IMG/VR virus record: IMGVR_UViG_3300046514_000354
Coordinates: 1-61,038 of that record
DNA: 61,038 bases
Strand: one strand, 5' to 3'
Origin: a virus
Every line of letters starts with the position of its first letter. Position 1 is the first letter of the stretch. A model generated the notes under the pieces. It ran no database searches. It was not told the origin of the DNA and was given only the letters and a program-made list of their open reading frames with translations. Shown here one piece after another: positions 7,417-15,627 of this stretch. The position numbers and the translations under genes were made by a program.

Positions 7417-7440
7417 AAAAGACCCCTATAGGGGTCTTTT
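7417..7440 (+). terminator. Bidirectional intrinsic terminator
   Basis: AAAAGACCCC (7417-7426), loop TATA, GGGGTCTTTT (7431-7440): a perfect 10-bp stem with an A-tract on one side and a T-tract on the other. It ends the transcript that includes the helicase and GIY-YIG genes and would stop leftward polymerase too. Confidence 0.88.
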
Positions 7441-7594
7441 AACCGCAATTGCTCGCGCGAGCTCGCGCACGCACGCGGGACACCGACGACCACTCCGGGT
7501 GAAATCCTCTCCTAGGCGCACGCGTGCGCTCGGGGGAGGGATTCATCTGGTAGTGGGTCTCGCGCGCGCGAGGGACAAATACAAGGGAGGTTTC
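7441..7594 (+). promoter_or_regulatory. GC-alternating control element, copy 1
   Basis: Contains CTCGCGCGAG, the 14-bp palindrome GCGCACGCGTGCGC (7516-7529), CTCGCGCGCGCGAG near 7560, a 19-mer (7505-7523) repeated in inverted orientation at 56124-56142, and GGGAGGGATTCA (7534-7545) repeated inverted at 56010-56021. It lies just after a terminator and before a gene, so it is likely a promoter or operator region. An RBS AAGGGAGG precedes ATG 7595. Confidence 0.6.
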
Positions 7595-7759
7595 ATGGAT
7601 GTCCTAATGCAGTTTGGTGACGGTAATCACCAAGTTCTGCCGGTAGAGGCAGATGATCCGGGAGATGCCGTACAAGAGGCCAAAGACTGGGTACTGAGTC
7701 ATGCCTGGTTTGAGGTTCAGGATGACCAGGGCCAGGTATTGGCCACCACTAACCTGTAA
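7595..7759 (+). CDS. Hypothetical acidic micro-protein (54 aa)
   Basis: ATG 7595 is preceded by acAAGGGAGGTTTC. Acidic, with EADDPGDAVQEAKDW and a C-terminal beta pair. First gene after control element copy 1, so it is probably strongly expressed. No known family. Confidence 0.7.
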   Translation: MDVLMQFGDGNHQVLPVEADDPGDAVQEAKDWVLSHAWFEVQDDQGQVLATTNL

Positions 7760-7914
7760 AGAGCGGGGCAGCTAGTGGGGACTAGCGCGCCGGTGCCCGG
7801 TCCGGTATACTCCCCGCTGTAGTGAACGACGGCTGGTGAGGGATCGGGTTTGGGTGAAACGGGTTGCCCGGTCCCTCACCAAATACTCAGCAACAAGACA
7901 CGAGGGAGGATTGA
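7760..7914 (+). promoter_or_regulatory. Branched hairpin region and RBS cassette
   Basis: AGCGGGG (7762-7768) pairs with CCCCGCT (7812-7818), enclosing GCTAGT/ACTAGC (7771-7786) and CCGG/CCGG (7790-7805), a three-way-junction arrangement. A second hairpin, GGTGAGGGA (7835-7843) with TCCCTCACC (7872-7880), contains the familiar CGGGT...GCCCG. GAGGGAGGA precedes ATG 7915. A TATACT lies at about 7806-7811 and could be a -10 box. Confidence 0.55.
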
Positions 7915-9054
7915 ATGCCGGGAAGGCAAAGTGCGAAGCAACGGCAGGTTGGTCGGGAGAGCTCAGCCCGTAGGGGTCCTAGTAGCCGCAATGCGGTGAA
8001 CGGCAGTGCCCCGGCCAATCTGCCGATGCTCCGTACCTCAGAGCGCGGGACCATGAAGCGTTGTGAGTTCCTATGGGACATCACGTACAACCAGAACCTG
8101 AAGTCCGGTGAGGATCGCCCGGCTCTACGCTTCGGTACGCTCGTGCACAAAGCACTGGCAGCGTACTACATTCCCGGCGTGAAGCGGGGAGCACACCCCG
8201 CAAAAGCCTTCACTCGTGCCTACAAGGCAGATCTGCGCAAGAACCAGAGCAAGTTCGGTGCGCGGATGGAAGAGGACGACAAGTGGGTAGACGCGCTAGA
8301 GCTCGGCGTCGCCATGATGGAGAATTACGTCGACGAGTACGGAGAAGACGACAAGTGGGAGGTTCTCGTCACCGAGCACCCCTTCAAAGTTCTCGTGCAT
8401 CACACCATTGATAGATGGAGCCTCGATGGCACCCAAACAACTGCTCTTGCGGGTGAGCCGTGGTTCTGGTATACCGGCGTTCTGGACGGTGTGTGGCGTA
8501 ACCGCAGCTCAAAGGAGCTCTGGATCCCCGACCACAAGAGCGCTGCCTCTCTGAGCGATAGCAAACTCGCATATCTGCAGATGGATGACCAGGCCGGTGC
8601 ATACTGGTCGTTCGGAGTTGAGTACCTGTACGCGTCGGGAATCCTGAAGCCAGAGCAGAAGCTGGCCGGTATGCTCTACAACTTCATGCGGAAAGCCCTG
8701 CCCGATGAGAGGCAGTCCCGCGTCGAGAAGGGTAAGCGCATCTACCTCAACTTGGACGGCAGCGACAGCAAGAAGCAACCATCGCCCTACTTCATGCGCA
8801 TGCCCATCTTCCGCGACGAGCCAGACCGCGAGATGGCCAAGCACCGGGCGATGGCGGACTTCCGCCGCACGGAGATGTTGCGTAGCGGCGAGCTCGAGAT
8901 CGGCAAGAGTCCGGGGCAGTTCACCTGTCCTGGTTGCCCAGCAAGGGATATTTGCGAACTGCACGAGGTAGGTGCTGACTGGGCGACGTTCCGTGACCAG
9001 ACCACCTACACCTGGGAACCATACGCTGAGCATGAGGTGTACGATGGTCGTTGA
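7915..9054 (+). CDS. RecB/Cas4-like PD-(D/E)XK exonuclease with Fe-S cysteines
   Basis: 379 aa. An early Cys (MKRCEFLW), FGTLVHKAL with the conserved His, and PDHKSA (the D-x-K part of the core) are followed by a C-terminal CPGCPARDIC cluster. One N-terminal plus three C-terminal Cys is the Cas4/AddB-type 4Fe-4S pattern. It should resect DNA ends 5'-3' to feed the annealing ATPase and SSB-like protein encoded just downstream. ATG 7915 follows GAGGGAGGA. Confidence 0.88.
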   Translation: MPGRQSAKQRQVGRESSARRGPSSRNAVNGSAPANLPMLRTSERGTMKRCEFLWDITYNQNLKSGEDRPALRFGTLVHKALAAYYIPGVKRGAHPAKAFTRAYKADLRKNQSKFGARMEEDDKWVDALELGVAMMENYVDEYGEDDKWEVLVTEHPFKVLVHHTIDRWSLDGTQTTALAGEPWFWYTGVLDGVWRNRSSKELWIPDHKSAASLSDSKLAYLQMDDQAGAYWSFGVEYLYASGILKPEQKLAGMLYNFMRKALPDERQSRVEKGKRIYLNLDGSDSKKQPSPYFMRMPIFRDEPDREMAKHRAMADFRRTEMLRSGELEIGKSPGQFTCPGCPARDICELHEVGADWATFRDQTTYTWEPYAEHEVYDGR

Positions 9055-9180
9055 GAAGACCCCTCTGTCTGACTGTGGCGAAGTTGGTGCTTTGCTAAGC
9101 GGTGCCGCCACAGCACCTTGCCCCCGCAGGGTTGCTGTGCAAGCAACCAGCAAGCAGTCGGCCACCAAGAGGGGTCTTCT
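9054..9180 (+). ncRNA. Candidate structured RNA closed by a 13-bp stem
   Basis: AGAAGACCCCTCT (9054-9066) is perfectly complementary to AGAGGGGTCTTCT (9168-9180). Inside are CTGTGGCG/CGCCACAG (9073-9080 with 9106-9113) and GTTGCT/AGCAAC (about 9131-9147), so the unit can fold as a multibranched RNA. It begins at the last base of the nuclease stop codon. Its stem core resembles the terminator at 7417-7440, so an expanded terminator loop is an alternative. Confidence 0.5.
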
Positions 9181-9242
9181 GAGCGATTTGTCCTACATTT
9201 CACAGAATCGAATTTTCCTTCCGGCCAGAATGGAGATCTGAG

Positions 9243-9533
9243 ATGCAACACATGGGGTCGGGACAATTCGGGTCTGGTACGTTTGGCGGCGAGACGCTGA
9301 CCAACGACATCAACCTACGCGAGTACAAGATGCGCACGAAGACTCTCATGTACATCGCATGGGACAGACCACCCGGAGCCCAGGGCTATCTCATCTTGAA
9401 GAACGGGCTGGTAGCTTCGCGCACGTTCGATCCTGCTCATACCTCCACGCCCATCAGCTACATTGCTGGCGACGTCTTCACGGTACAAGCCGTTAAGCTC
9501 GACACCATCAAGGAAGGATCAATCAAAGCATGA
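9243..9533 (+). CDS. Small beta protein with FGSGTFGG motif (96 aa)
   Basis: ATG 9243 follows GGAG by about 8 nt; M4 (9252) is an alternative. The N-terminus SGQFGSGTFGGE shares FGSGTFGG with the C-terminus of the gpI-like tail protein (26234..26926). The remainder resembles one FN3-like beta sandwich (YIAWDRPPGAQGY..). It may be a virion or cell-surface-related small protein placed in the early region. Stop overlaps the next ATG. Confidence 0.72.
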   Translation: MQHMGSGQFGSGTFGGETLTNDINLREYKMRTKTLMYIAWDRPPGAQGYLILKNGLVASRTFDPAHTSTPISYIAGDVFTVQAVKLDTIKEGSIKA

Positions 9534-9817
9534 TCCCGATCTGTCCCAACTGCAAGGCGAAGTTCTCTCATGACGCAGAGAAGGAGTGCTGCAAGAAGTG
9601 CGGGCTGCCCGACGAAGTTCGCGAGCGTGGCGAGGGTGCTGTGGTCGCGTGGCATGAGCAGACGCTAGAGAACAAGCGTTTGTTTGGCCGCATTCACGCA
9701 CGAACCGAGAACCGTCCCATGTTCGGGATGAGCAAGCGTGAGAACAAGAAGCTTCGTGAGAAGGGTCGTCAGCGTCGCCGCAATAAGCACGGAAGGGTAG
9801 GCAAACATGCAGCCTGA
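9530..9817 (+). CDS. Zinc-ribbon protein with basic tail (95 aa)
   Basis: CPNC near the N-terminus and CCKKCG about 20 residues later form a zinc ribbon; the C-terminal half is very basic (KRENKKLREKGRQRRRNK). Starts at ATG 9530 overlapping the previous stop. It is probably a nucleic-acid-binding accessory of the recombination genes that follow. Confidence 0.78.
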   Translation: MIPICPNCKAKFSHDAEKECCKKCGLPDEVRERGEGAVVAWHEQTLENKRLFGRIHARTENRPMFGMSKRENKKLREKGRQRRRNKHGRVGKHAA

Positions 9818-9962
9818 GCTCGCAGCAGCAATCAGAAAGCTGGAGCACTCGGCAGAGGGCGAGGGCTTCTCTGCCTCAGTCACACCGGCGGAATGCCAGA
9901 TCCTCCTGTCGTACATCAACACACTGAACGAATACATCGAGGGGCTCACGCATGGCGGGTAG
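9807..9962 (+). CDS. Hypothetical micro-protein (51 aa)
   Basis: ATG 9807 has GGAAGGGTAG upstream and overlaps the previous gene by 11 nt; its own end overlaps the ATPase start (9952) by 11 nt. Helical, with an EC in the middle and acidic patches. The nested overlaps argue for a real, coupled gene. Confidence 0.62.
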   Translation: MQPELAAAIRKLEHSAEGEGFSASVTPAECQILLSYINTLNEYIEGLTHGG

Positions 9963-10836
9963 AGGCGCAAAGCTGCAAGCGGTACCTGCCGCGATGCAGA
10001 GCGATCCCACAGACGGATCGCCGCAGATCAGCCCTGTTGATCGTCTTGACTGGGTGCGCTGCGTCATCCACTCATTCCCTGGTTGGGGAAAGACCTCTCT
10101 AATCGGCAGCGGCGCGGAGGCAGGGATCAAGACCCTGATCATTCGCTCGCCGATGGACCTGATCCCTTCCCGCGTACTCCAGGCCAGCCAGCACCACCCA
10201 GGCATGATTGACCAGGTGGTAGCCAGTACCTGGGAGGACATGGGCAAGGTCCTGGAGCATCTACGGATGAGCAACCACGGATACAACTGGGTGTGGTGGG
10301 ACAACATCTCAGTCGCCCAGGACGTTCTGCTGGACGACATCTGGGAGGCCACCACTCTGCTTCGTCCTGATCGTCTAGCTCTCACACCGAAGGGTGGGCT
10401 GGACAAGGGCGAGTATGGTCGCAACATGGAGCGCATTCAACAATGGGTGCGGCACATGGTAGGCTGCAACACATTCCACTTCGGCATCATGGCCCACCCG
10501 TTCGAGGGCAATCACCCCACGAACGACGAAGGTGGTACGCTTCTGCGCCCATACGTGCAGGGTAAGCAGATGACGGAGAAGATCTGCGGCTACGCAAACC
10601 TAGTCGGCTTCCTGGAGTTGATGGAGAACGATGAGGGTGTGCAGTGGCGGCGGTTGCACGTGAAGGAGTCTCCTCGTTGGTATGCGAAGGATCAGTACGA
10701 TGCCTTCCCCAAGGGCTATGTCGACAATCCGACCGTCGGTAAGCTCATGGCAGCCATTGAGGAAAGCAAGAAGTCCGGCCGCGCCAATGCGGCATCTACG
10801 ACCACCCGGCGTGGCCGGGGAAGAAGGGGGCAATAA
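9952..10836 (+). CDS. RecA-like phage ATPase (Sak4/AAA_24 type)
   Basis: 294 aa. Walker A SFPGWGKTS (residues 41-49) and a Walker B-like strand YNWVWWDN (about 112-119); a basic C-terminal tail ends RRGRGRRGQ. Proteins of this type (AAA_24/Sak4) act with a phage SSB in single-strand annealing recombination. The neighbours, an exonuclease upstream and an SSB-like protein 2 nt downstream, fit that role. Confidence 0.85.
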   Translation: MAGRGAKLQAVPAAMQSDPTDGSPQISPVDRLDWVRCVIHSFPGWGKTSLIGSGAEAGIKTLIIRSPMDLIPSRVLQASQHHPGMIDQVVASTWEDMGKVLEHLRMSNHGYNWVWWDNISVAQDVLLDDIWEATTLLRPDRLALTPKGGLDKGEYGRNMERIQQWVRHMVGCNTFHFGIMAHPFEGNHPTNDEGGTLLRPYVQGKQMTEKICGYANLVGFLELMENDEGVQWRRLHVKESPRWYAKDQYDAFPKGYVDNPTVGKLMAAIEESKKSGRANAASTTTRRGRGRRGQ

Positions 10837-10837
10837 C

Positions 10838-11716
10838 TTGCCAACAATCCTCGATTACGACGTCACTGACGTCGAGGAGTCTGGTGGCGGCACTGGCGTC
10901 AAGGCAAAGCCTGGCGTCAAGGTTGCCAAGATCATGCAGGCGCAGCACCGCACCGAGAAGAACGACGGCAGTCCGGCCAACGACATCCGGCTTGCTCTCA
11001 ACGTCGGTGCTGATTTCGACTGGGTCTTCACCTACGTCGGTCTCAACGATGCCAGTGACTGGAAGCTGAAGCAGCTCATCCGGGCCATCGGCAAGAAGGA
11101 CAAGGGGAAGCTCAATCTCGAGAAGGACGTGGCGGGCAAGATCATCCGCGTCAAGCTCAACCCCGACAGCTACGAAGGAGAGCCCACGGTCAAGGAAGCG
11201 GGTCTGTTCCCACCGCAGCCGGGCGACTCCGAAGATGATCTGGGAGGCTCCGTCTCCGAGAGCAGCACAGCCAAGCCCGTCGGTCCTGATGAGGACGACG
11301 CGGCTGCAACGACCTCTGAGTACCCTGATGGGTACGATCCCGTCCGCGAGGACGAGAACGACGAGGAGGTCGGCAAGTACGAAGATTGGCCCGAAGAGGA
11401 TCTGCTCGGTGAGGTCGAAGATCGTGGTCTCACGATGCCGGGTGGTCGCGGTGCCAAGAGCAAGAAGGCAATCGAGGCTCTGCGCGCCGATGACGAGGCC
11501 GCAGGCTCGCCTGCCGAAGCGGGCGGGGAAGCAACTGACGAGGCTCCTGAAGACGAGTACGACTCGTGGGATCTCGAGCAGTTGAAGCAGGAGTGGACCG
11601 ATCGCCAGCTGGATGATCTTCCGGCGATCAAGGGTCGCGGTGCTGCCGATCGCATGAAGGTTGCGATCATCGAGGGGCTCCGCCAAGACGACGTCGAGAA
11701 CCCCTTCACTCCCTAA
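10838..11716 (+). CDS. SSB-like protein with long acidic C-terminus
   Basis: TTG start at 10838, one base after the ATPase TAA; 292 aa. Residues about 1-130 carry a beta-rich region with VGLNDASDWKLKQLIRAIG and GKIIRVKLNPD that looks like a phage OB-fold ssDNA-binding protein. The remaining half is highly acidic and ends in a SAP-like helical repeat (EQLKQEWTDRQLDDLPA). Acidic SSB tails recruit replication partners. OB-fold assignment is by pattern and context. Confidence 0.75.
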   Translation: MPTILDYDVTDVEESGGGTGVKAKPGVKVAKIMQAQHRTEKNDGSPANDIRLALNVGADFDWVFTYVGLNDASDWKLKQLIRAIGKKDKGKLNLEKDVAGKIIRVKLNPDSYEGEPTVKEAGLFPPQPGDSEDDLGGSVSESSTAKPVGPDEDDAAATTSEYPDGYDPVREDENDEEVGKYEDWPEEDLLGEVEDRGLTMPGGRGAKSKKAIEALRADDEAAGSPAEAGGEATDEAPEDEYDSWDLEQLKQEWTDRQLDDLPAIKGRGAADRMKVAIIEGLRQDDVENPFTP

Positions 11717-11718
11717 AG

Positions 11719-12003
11719 ATGCCTGCTGCTGACGGGACATTCCGGACGGACGACATGGCGCTAGCGACTGTGCTGGCGCTGGGTGGCTTCAAGTACGAAG
11801 TCATCAAGTACACTGAGCGCAAGGCTCTGTGGATCTTCTCCTGGGAAGACGCCAGGGAAGAAGAGTTCGATGATCTGGTTGACAACTACCAGGACTTCCT
11901 ACACATGTGCGAAGTCAGGCAGTTCATCCAGAGGTACAAAGAGCTCAAGACAGAGATCACGAACAAGCTCAGGTCGTCCGACCGGATTGTTCCGGCAGCG
12001 TAG
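11719..12003 (+). CDS. Hypothetical protein (94 aa), DUF5659-like
   Basis: Starts 2 nt after the SSB-like gene. The N-terminal TDDMALATVLALGGFKYEV followed by a WIFSWED strand resembles the small DUF5659 family seen in phages; the C-terminal half is a charged helix. Function unknown. Likely cotranscribed with the primase-helicase. Confidence 0.75.
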   Translation: MPAADGTFRTDDMALATVLALGGFKYEVIKYTERKALWIFSWEDAREEEFDDLVDNYQDFLHMCEVRQFIQRYKELKTEITNKLRSSDRIVPAA

Positions 12004-12016
12004 GGTCCTCTCCCCA

Positions 12017-14860
12017 GTGGCTCTCACGCGTCGTCAATTCGATCTCCTTGCGCCCTATCTCGAGGGCGACCACCCCACACACCAGAATGTGGATCGTGAT
12101 ACAGGCGAGGTAACTCGTGAGTGGAATCTGGTTTGTCCTCTACATCAAGACAACAAGAGGTCGGCCAGCATCAATATCGACAAGGGCGTGTTCTTCTGCA
12201 ATGTATGCGGAGGCATGCCTATCGTCAGGCTCATGGGCAAGAAGGCAGAGTGGCAGCCAGCGCCAACGCTCAATGGTAACCACCACCGCCCTGACCCAGA
12301 TGCACCCGCGCCAACCTCCAAACAGCGTACTCTCACCGAGGGGCACATCAAGGGATGGCACAGCGCACTGCTGAGTAACGCAGGAGCTATGCGTTGGCTT
12401 GATGAAGTGAGAGGTTTGAGTCAGCAGACCATTGAGAAGTATGAGATCGGCTACGACTCAGGACGCATCTACACCATTCCCGTGCGCGGACCAGAGAACG
12501 AGATCTGGAACGTCAGGTTCTATGATCCCAGCCCTGGCGCTGTGCGCCGCAAGATCTGGTCTGAGTCAGGCTACGGATCTCCCAATCGTCTGTACCCTAT
12601 CTCCGTGTTTGACCTAGACCCGTCTGAGATCGTCATCGGAGAAGGTGAGTGGGACATTCTGCTGCTGCTACAGAACGGCATTCCTGCCGTAACACGCACC
12701 GGCGCTGCAGATGTCTGGCTCGCCGAGTGGGGCAGCTTCTTCAAGGACCGCACCGTGTACCTCTGCAACGACCGCGACGACAAGGGCTCAAAGGCTGACC
12801 GCGTGATCGCTAGATCACTGCGCCACGTAGCAGATGTGCGCGTGATTGAGCTGCCCTATCCGCGCGAGAAGAAACACGGCAAGGATGTGACTGACTTTCT
12901 CCTGGAACACTACCCATCTGACTTCCGCGAACTGATGAGCAAGGCTCGTCCGGCTAACAAACGGCGCGGAGCAGGCTCGGGCACTAAGTCAAAGCAGGAA
13001 CTCGCGACAGTGCTAGATACGTTTGACGCTCACAACGTCGGCACGCCGCTGACTACGATCGTCACGATCAAGGGTCGTAAGGAACCGGGTTACACAATCC
13101 CCAAGGTCGTACAGATGGCCTGCACGCAGGACGCCGGGAACAAGTGTGCGATCTGCCCGATGCGCGCAGCTAACGGCGAGGCAACGCTTGAGATCAATGC
13201 GGACGACCCGCTGGTTCTCAGCATGATTGACTACACCACGCCGCAGATGAAGGCAACGCTGGCCGGAGCCTATGGTGTCCCAGGCGGTAAGTGCCCAAAG
13301 CTGATGCAGGACATCACGGAGTACCAGTCAGTTGAGATCCTGTTCGGGCGTCCGGCGTTGGACTACTCAGACGGTAGCATCGTCGACCCCAAGAAAGCCG
13401 CCACGTACAAGAACATCAAGATCACATCGGTAGGGAGGCACGACACGGCGAGCAACAACACGGTACAGATCACCGGAGCGTTGCAGCCAAACCCAAGGAC
13501 TCAGGGAAACGAGTTCTTGGTGAGTGAGTTGGAAGGGATGGAGACTTCGGTTGATCGCTTCGAACTCACGGATCAGTCCATCGCTCTCATGAAGCGGTTC
13601 CAGGGCAATGGTAGACCTCTGCACAAGGTAGCAGAGATCAACCGTGCGCTCTCGGAGCACATCACTAGGGTGCACGGACGCCCTGAGATGCACGCTGTGA
13701 TGGACTTGACTTACCACTCCGTGATCAGTTTCAACTTTGCCGGGGAGTACATCCACCGTGGATGGCTGGAGAGCCTCATATTGGGAGACACACGAACCGG
13801 CAAATCTCAAGCAGCACAACGCATGATGTCTCACTACGGTGCGGGCGAGATGATCTCCTGTGAGGCAGCCTCCTTCGCGGGTGTAGTGGGAGGTCTGCAG
13901 ACGATCGGGCAGAAGGACTGGGTTGTTACCTGGGGAGTCATCCCTCTCAATGACCGTCGTCTGGTAGTCCTGGACGAGATCAGCGGTCTGACCCCAGAAG
14001 AGATTGCACAGATGAGCGACATCCGTTCATCAGGGCAAGCCAAGCTGGTCAAGATCCAGCAGGAGACAACCTGGGCTCGTACGCGTCTGCTGTGGCTGGC
14101 TAACCCCCGCAACGCTACCATGGCCAACTACACCTACGGGGTGGATGCCATCAAGCCTCTCATCGGCAACGCTGAGGACATCGCCAGGTTCGACCTGGCT
14201 ATGGTAGTCACGCTGTTCGACGTAGCCAGTGAGACAATCAATCAGCCAGCCGTAGGAGGAGAGCTACTGTACACCGCCGAGGCCTGCCACACGCTGCTCA
14301 TGTGGGTCTGGACGCGCGGAGCCAACAACATCATCTGGGCTACTGGCGCAGAGGACCGCGTGTTCTACCAGGCCAACGAGATGGGTAAGCTGTATGTGGA
14401 GGATCCTCCGCTGATTCAGGCAGCCAACGTCCGCATCAAGCTGTGTCGTTTGGCCATCGCGATAGCTGCCCGCACGTTCAGCACGGACGACAGCTACGAG
14501 AATATCGTGGTGCACCCCTACCATGTAGATGCTGCCGTACAGATGATCAATCTCCTGTACGGTATGCCGTCCTTCGGGTACCGCGAGCGCAGCCGCGAGA
14601 GGCTTGCTGATCGCTATGCTGCCGAGGACGCACGTGATGAGATGAGCCAGTACCTGAAGGGTCGTCCCATCTTGGCGAAGTACCTACGCAGCGCCGGTAA
14701 GTTCCGCCGCCAGGATCTGGACGAGATCATGAACATCTCAAGAGAGGAGAGCAACGCAATCATCTCCACCCTGTATGAACACAGGATGGTGCGCAAGGTA
14801 CTAGGCGACATTGTCGTCGAGCCAACGCTGCACTCACTACTGAGGGAGCTCAAATGGTAA
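12017..14860 (+). CDS. Primase fused to MCM-like AAA+ helicase
   Basis: GTG 12017 gives 947 aa. N-terminus: CHC2-type zinc site (C40, H43, C61, C64), then a TOPRIM domain with GEGEWD and NDRDDKG. Middle: a second Cys cluster (MACTQ..CAICP..GGKCP) and beta-rich linker. C-terminal half: AAA+ with GDTRTGKS, VVLDEIS, WLANPRN and ARFDLA, then a sensor-2-like VRIKLCRLAIAIAARTF, the signature order of MCM helicases. It probably unwinds DNA and synthesises primers at the phage fork. Confidence 0.88.
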   Translation: MALTRRQFDLLAPYLEGDHPTHQNVDRDTGEVTREWNLVCPLHQDNKRSASINIDKGVFFCNVCGGMPIVRLMGKKAEWQPAPTLNGNHHRPDPDAPAPTSKQRTLTEGHIKGWHSALLSNAGAMRWLDEVRGLSQQTIEKYEIGYDSGRIYTIPVRGPENEIWNVRFYDPSPGAVRRKIWSESGYGSPNRLYPISVFDLDPSEIVIGEGEWDILLLLQNGIPAVTRTGAADVWLAEWGSFFKDRTVYLCNDRDDKGSKADRVIARSLRHVADVRVIELPYPREKKHGKDVTDFLLEHYPSDFRELMSKARPANKRRGAGSGTKSKQELATVLDTFDAHNVGTPLTTIVTIKGRKEPGYTIPKVVQMACTQDAGNKCAICPMRAANGEATLEINADDPLVLSMIDYTTPQMKATLAGAYGVPGGKCPKLMQDITEYQSVEILFGRPALDYSDGSIVDPKKAATYKNIKITSVGRHDTASNNTVQITGALQPNPRTQGNEFLVSELEGMETSVDRFELTDQSIALMKRFQGNGRPLHKVAEINRALSEHITRVHGRPEMHAVMDLTYHSVISFNFAGEYIHRGWLESLILGDTRTGKSQAAQRMMSHYGAGEMISCEAASFAGVVGGLQTIGQKDWVVTWGVIPLNDRRLVVLDEISGLTPEEIAQMSDIRSSGQAKLVKIQQETTWARTRLLWLANPRNATMANYTYGVDAIKPLIGNAEDIARFDLAMVVTLFDVASETINQPAVGGELLYTAEACHTLLMWVWTRGANNIIWATGAEDRVFYQANEMGKLYVEDPPLIQAANVRIKLCRLAIAIAARTFSTDDSYENIVVHPYHVDAAVQMINLLYGMPSFGYRERSRERLADRYAAEDARDEMSQYLKGRPILAKYLRSAGKFRRQDLDEIMNISREESNAIISTLYEHRMVRKVLGDIVVEPTLHSLLRELKW

Positions 14861-15627
14861 AGGACATCATGATCCTGGGGTGCGGGCCGTCAGGACTACT
14901 GTGTGCGTGGGCTATGGAGAGCCAGGGTCACAGCGTCTCCATTCTCTCGCGCAAGGAGAAGTCCGTGATTCCGGGCAGCCAGCACTTGCACGGGCCGGTG
15001 CCCGGTCTGACCTCGCCCTACCCGGAGGGCACCATTCAGTTCGTCCGCATGGGCAATGCCCAGGACTACGCGGAGAAGGTGTACGGAGATCGCCGTCGTC
15101 TGACGGGCTGGGAGAACTACTTCCAGGTGTATCCGTCCTGGAATGTGCTCAGAGCATACGACCTACTCTGGGACCGCTACGAGAGCAGGATCATCGAGGG
15201 TGAGATCAACCACGACGTTGTGATGTCCTGCAAGTTCCACAGCGACTTGGTCATCAGCACCGTCCCGGCGCAGGTACTGTGCTACAACAACTGCGCATTC
15301 AACTCTGTGCCGTACTACATGAAGCAGCTGCCCACTCCGCCAGCAGACCAGAACAACGAGGTCGTGGTGTACAACGGCTTGCCGGAAGACCACTGGTACC
15401 GTTGGAGCATCCTGGGAGGGTTGTGCAGCATTGAGACAACTGCTCCCAGTTGGTCAGAGAACGTAGACGACGGCTGGGTGCAGGGCTGGAAGGCAGTCAG
15501 TAACCGCTGCACGTGTCACCCGGATGTAGTACGCTGTGGACGCTGGGCGGAGTGGACGCATGGGGTCACCATGTATAACGCATACCAAAAGGCATACTCA
15601 CTAGCAAGGGAGCTAGCAAATGAGTGA
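14854..15627 (+). CDS. FAD/NAD(P)-binding Rossmann oxidoreductase-like protein
   Basis: 257 aa; ATG 14854 overlaps the primase-helicase end. The N-terminus MVKDIMILGCGPSG carries GxGxxG (residues 9-14) followed by a helix and SVSILSRKEKS, the dinucleotide-binding fold of FAD-dependent oxidoreductases. A middle strand LVISTVPAQVL matches the second flavin-contact strand of that superfamily. Shorter than typical two-domain flavoenzymes. Substrate unknown; placement among replication genes suggests nucleotide or base chemistry, which is inference. Confidence 0.75.
   Translation: MVKDIMILGCGPSGLLCAWAMESQGHSVSILSRKEKSVIPGSQHLHGPVPGLTSPYPEGTIQFVRMGNAQDYAEKVYGDRRRLTGWENYFQVYPSWNVLRAYDLLWDRYESRIIEGEINHDVVMSCKFHSDLVISTVPAQVLCYNNCAFNSVPYYMKQLPTPPADQNNEVVVYNGLPEDHWYRWSILGGLCSIETTAPSWSENVDDGWVQGWKAVSNRCTCHPDVVRCGRWAEWTHGVTMYNAYQKAYSLARELANE

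Noticed and set aside
7835-7881. tRNA-like helix ending ACCA
   Set aside because: Only about 47 nt, no D or anticodon arms; better explained as a cassette hairpin.
10796-11740. 314-aa ORF on the - strand opposite the SSB-like gene
   Set aside because: Antisense shadow of a GC-rich, acidic coding sequence; the + strand gene has family features and operon spacing.
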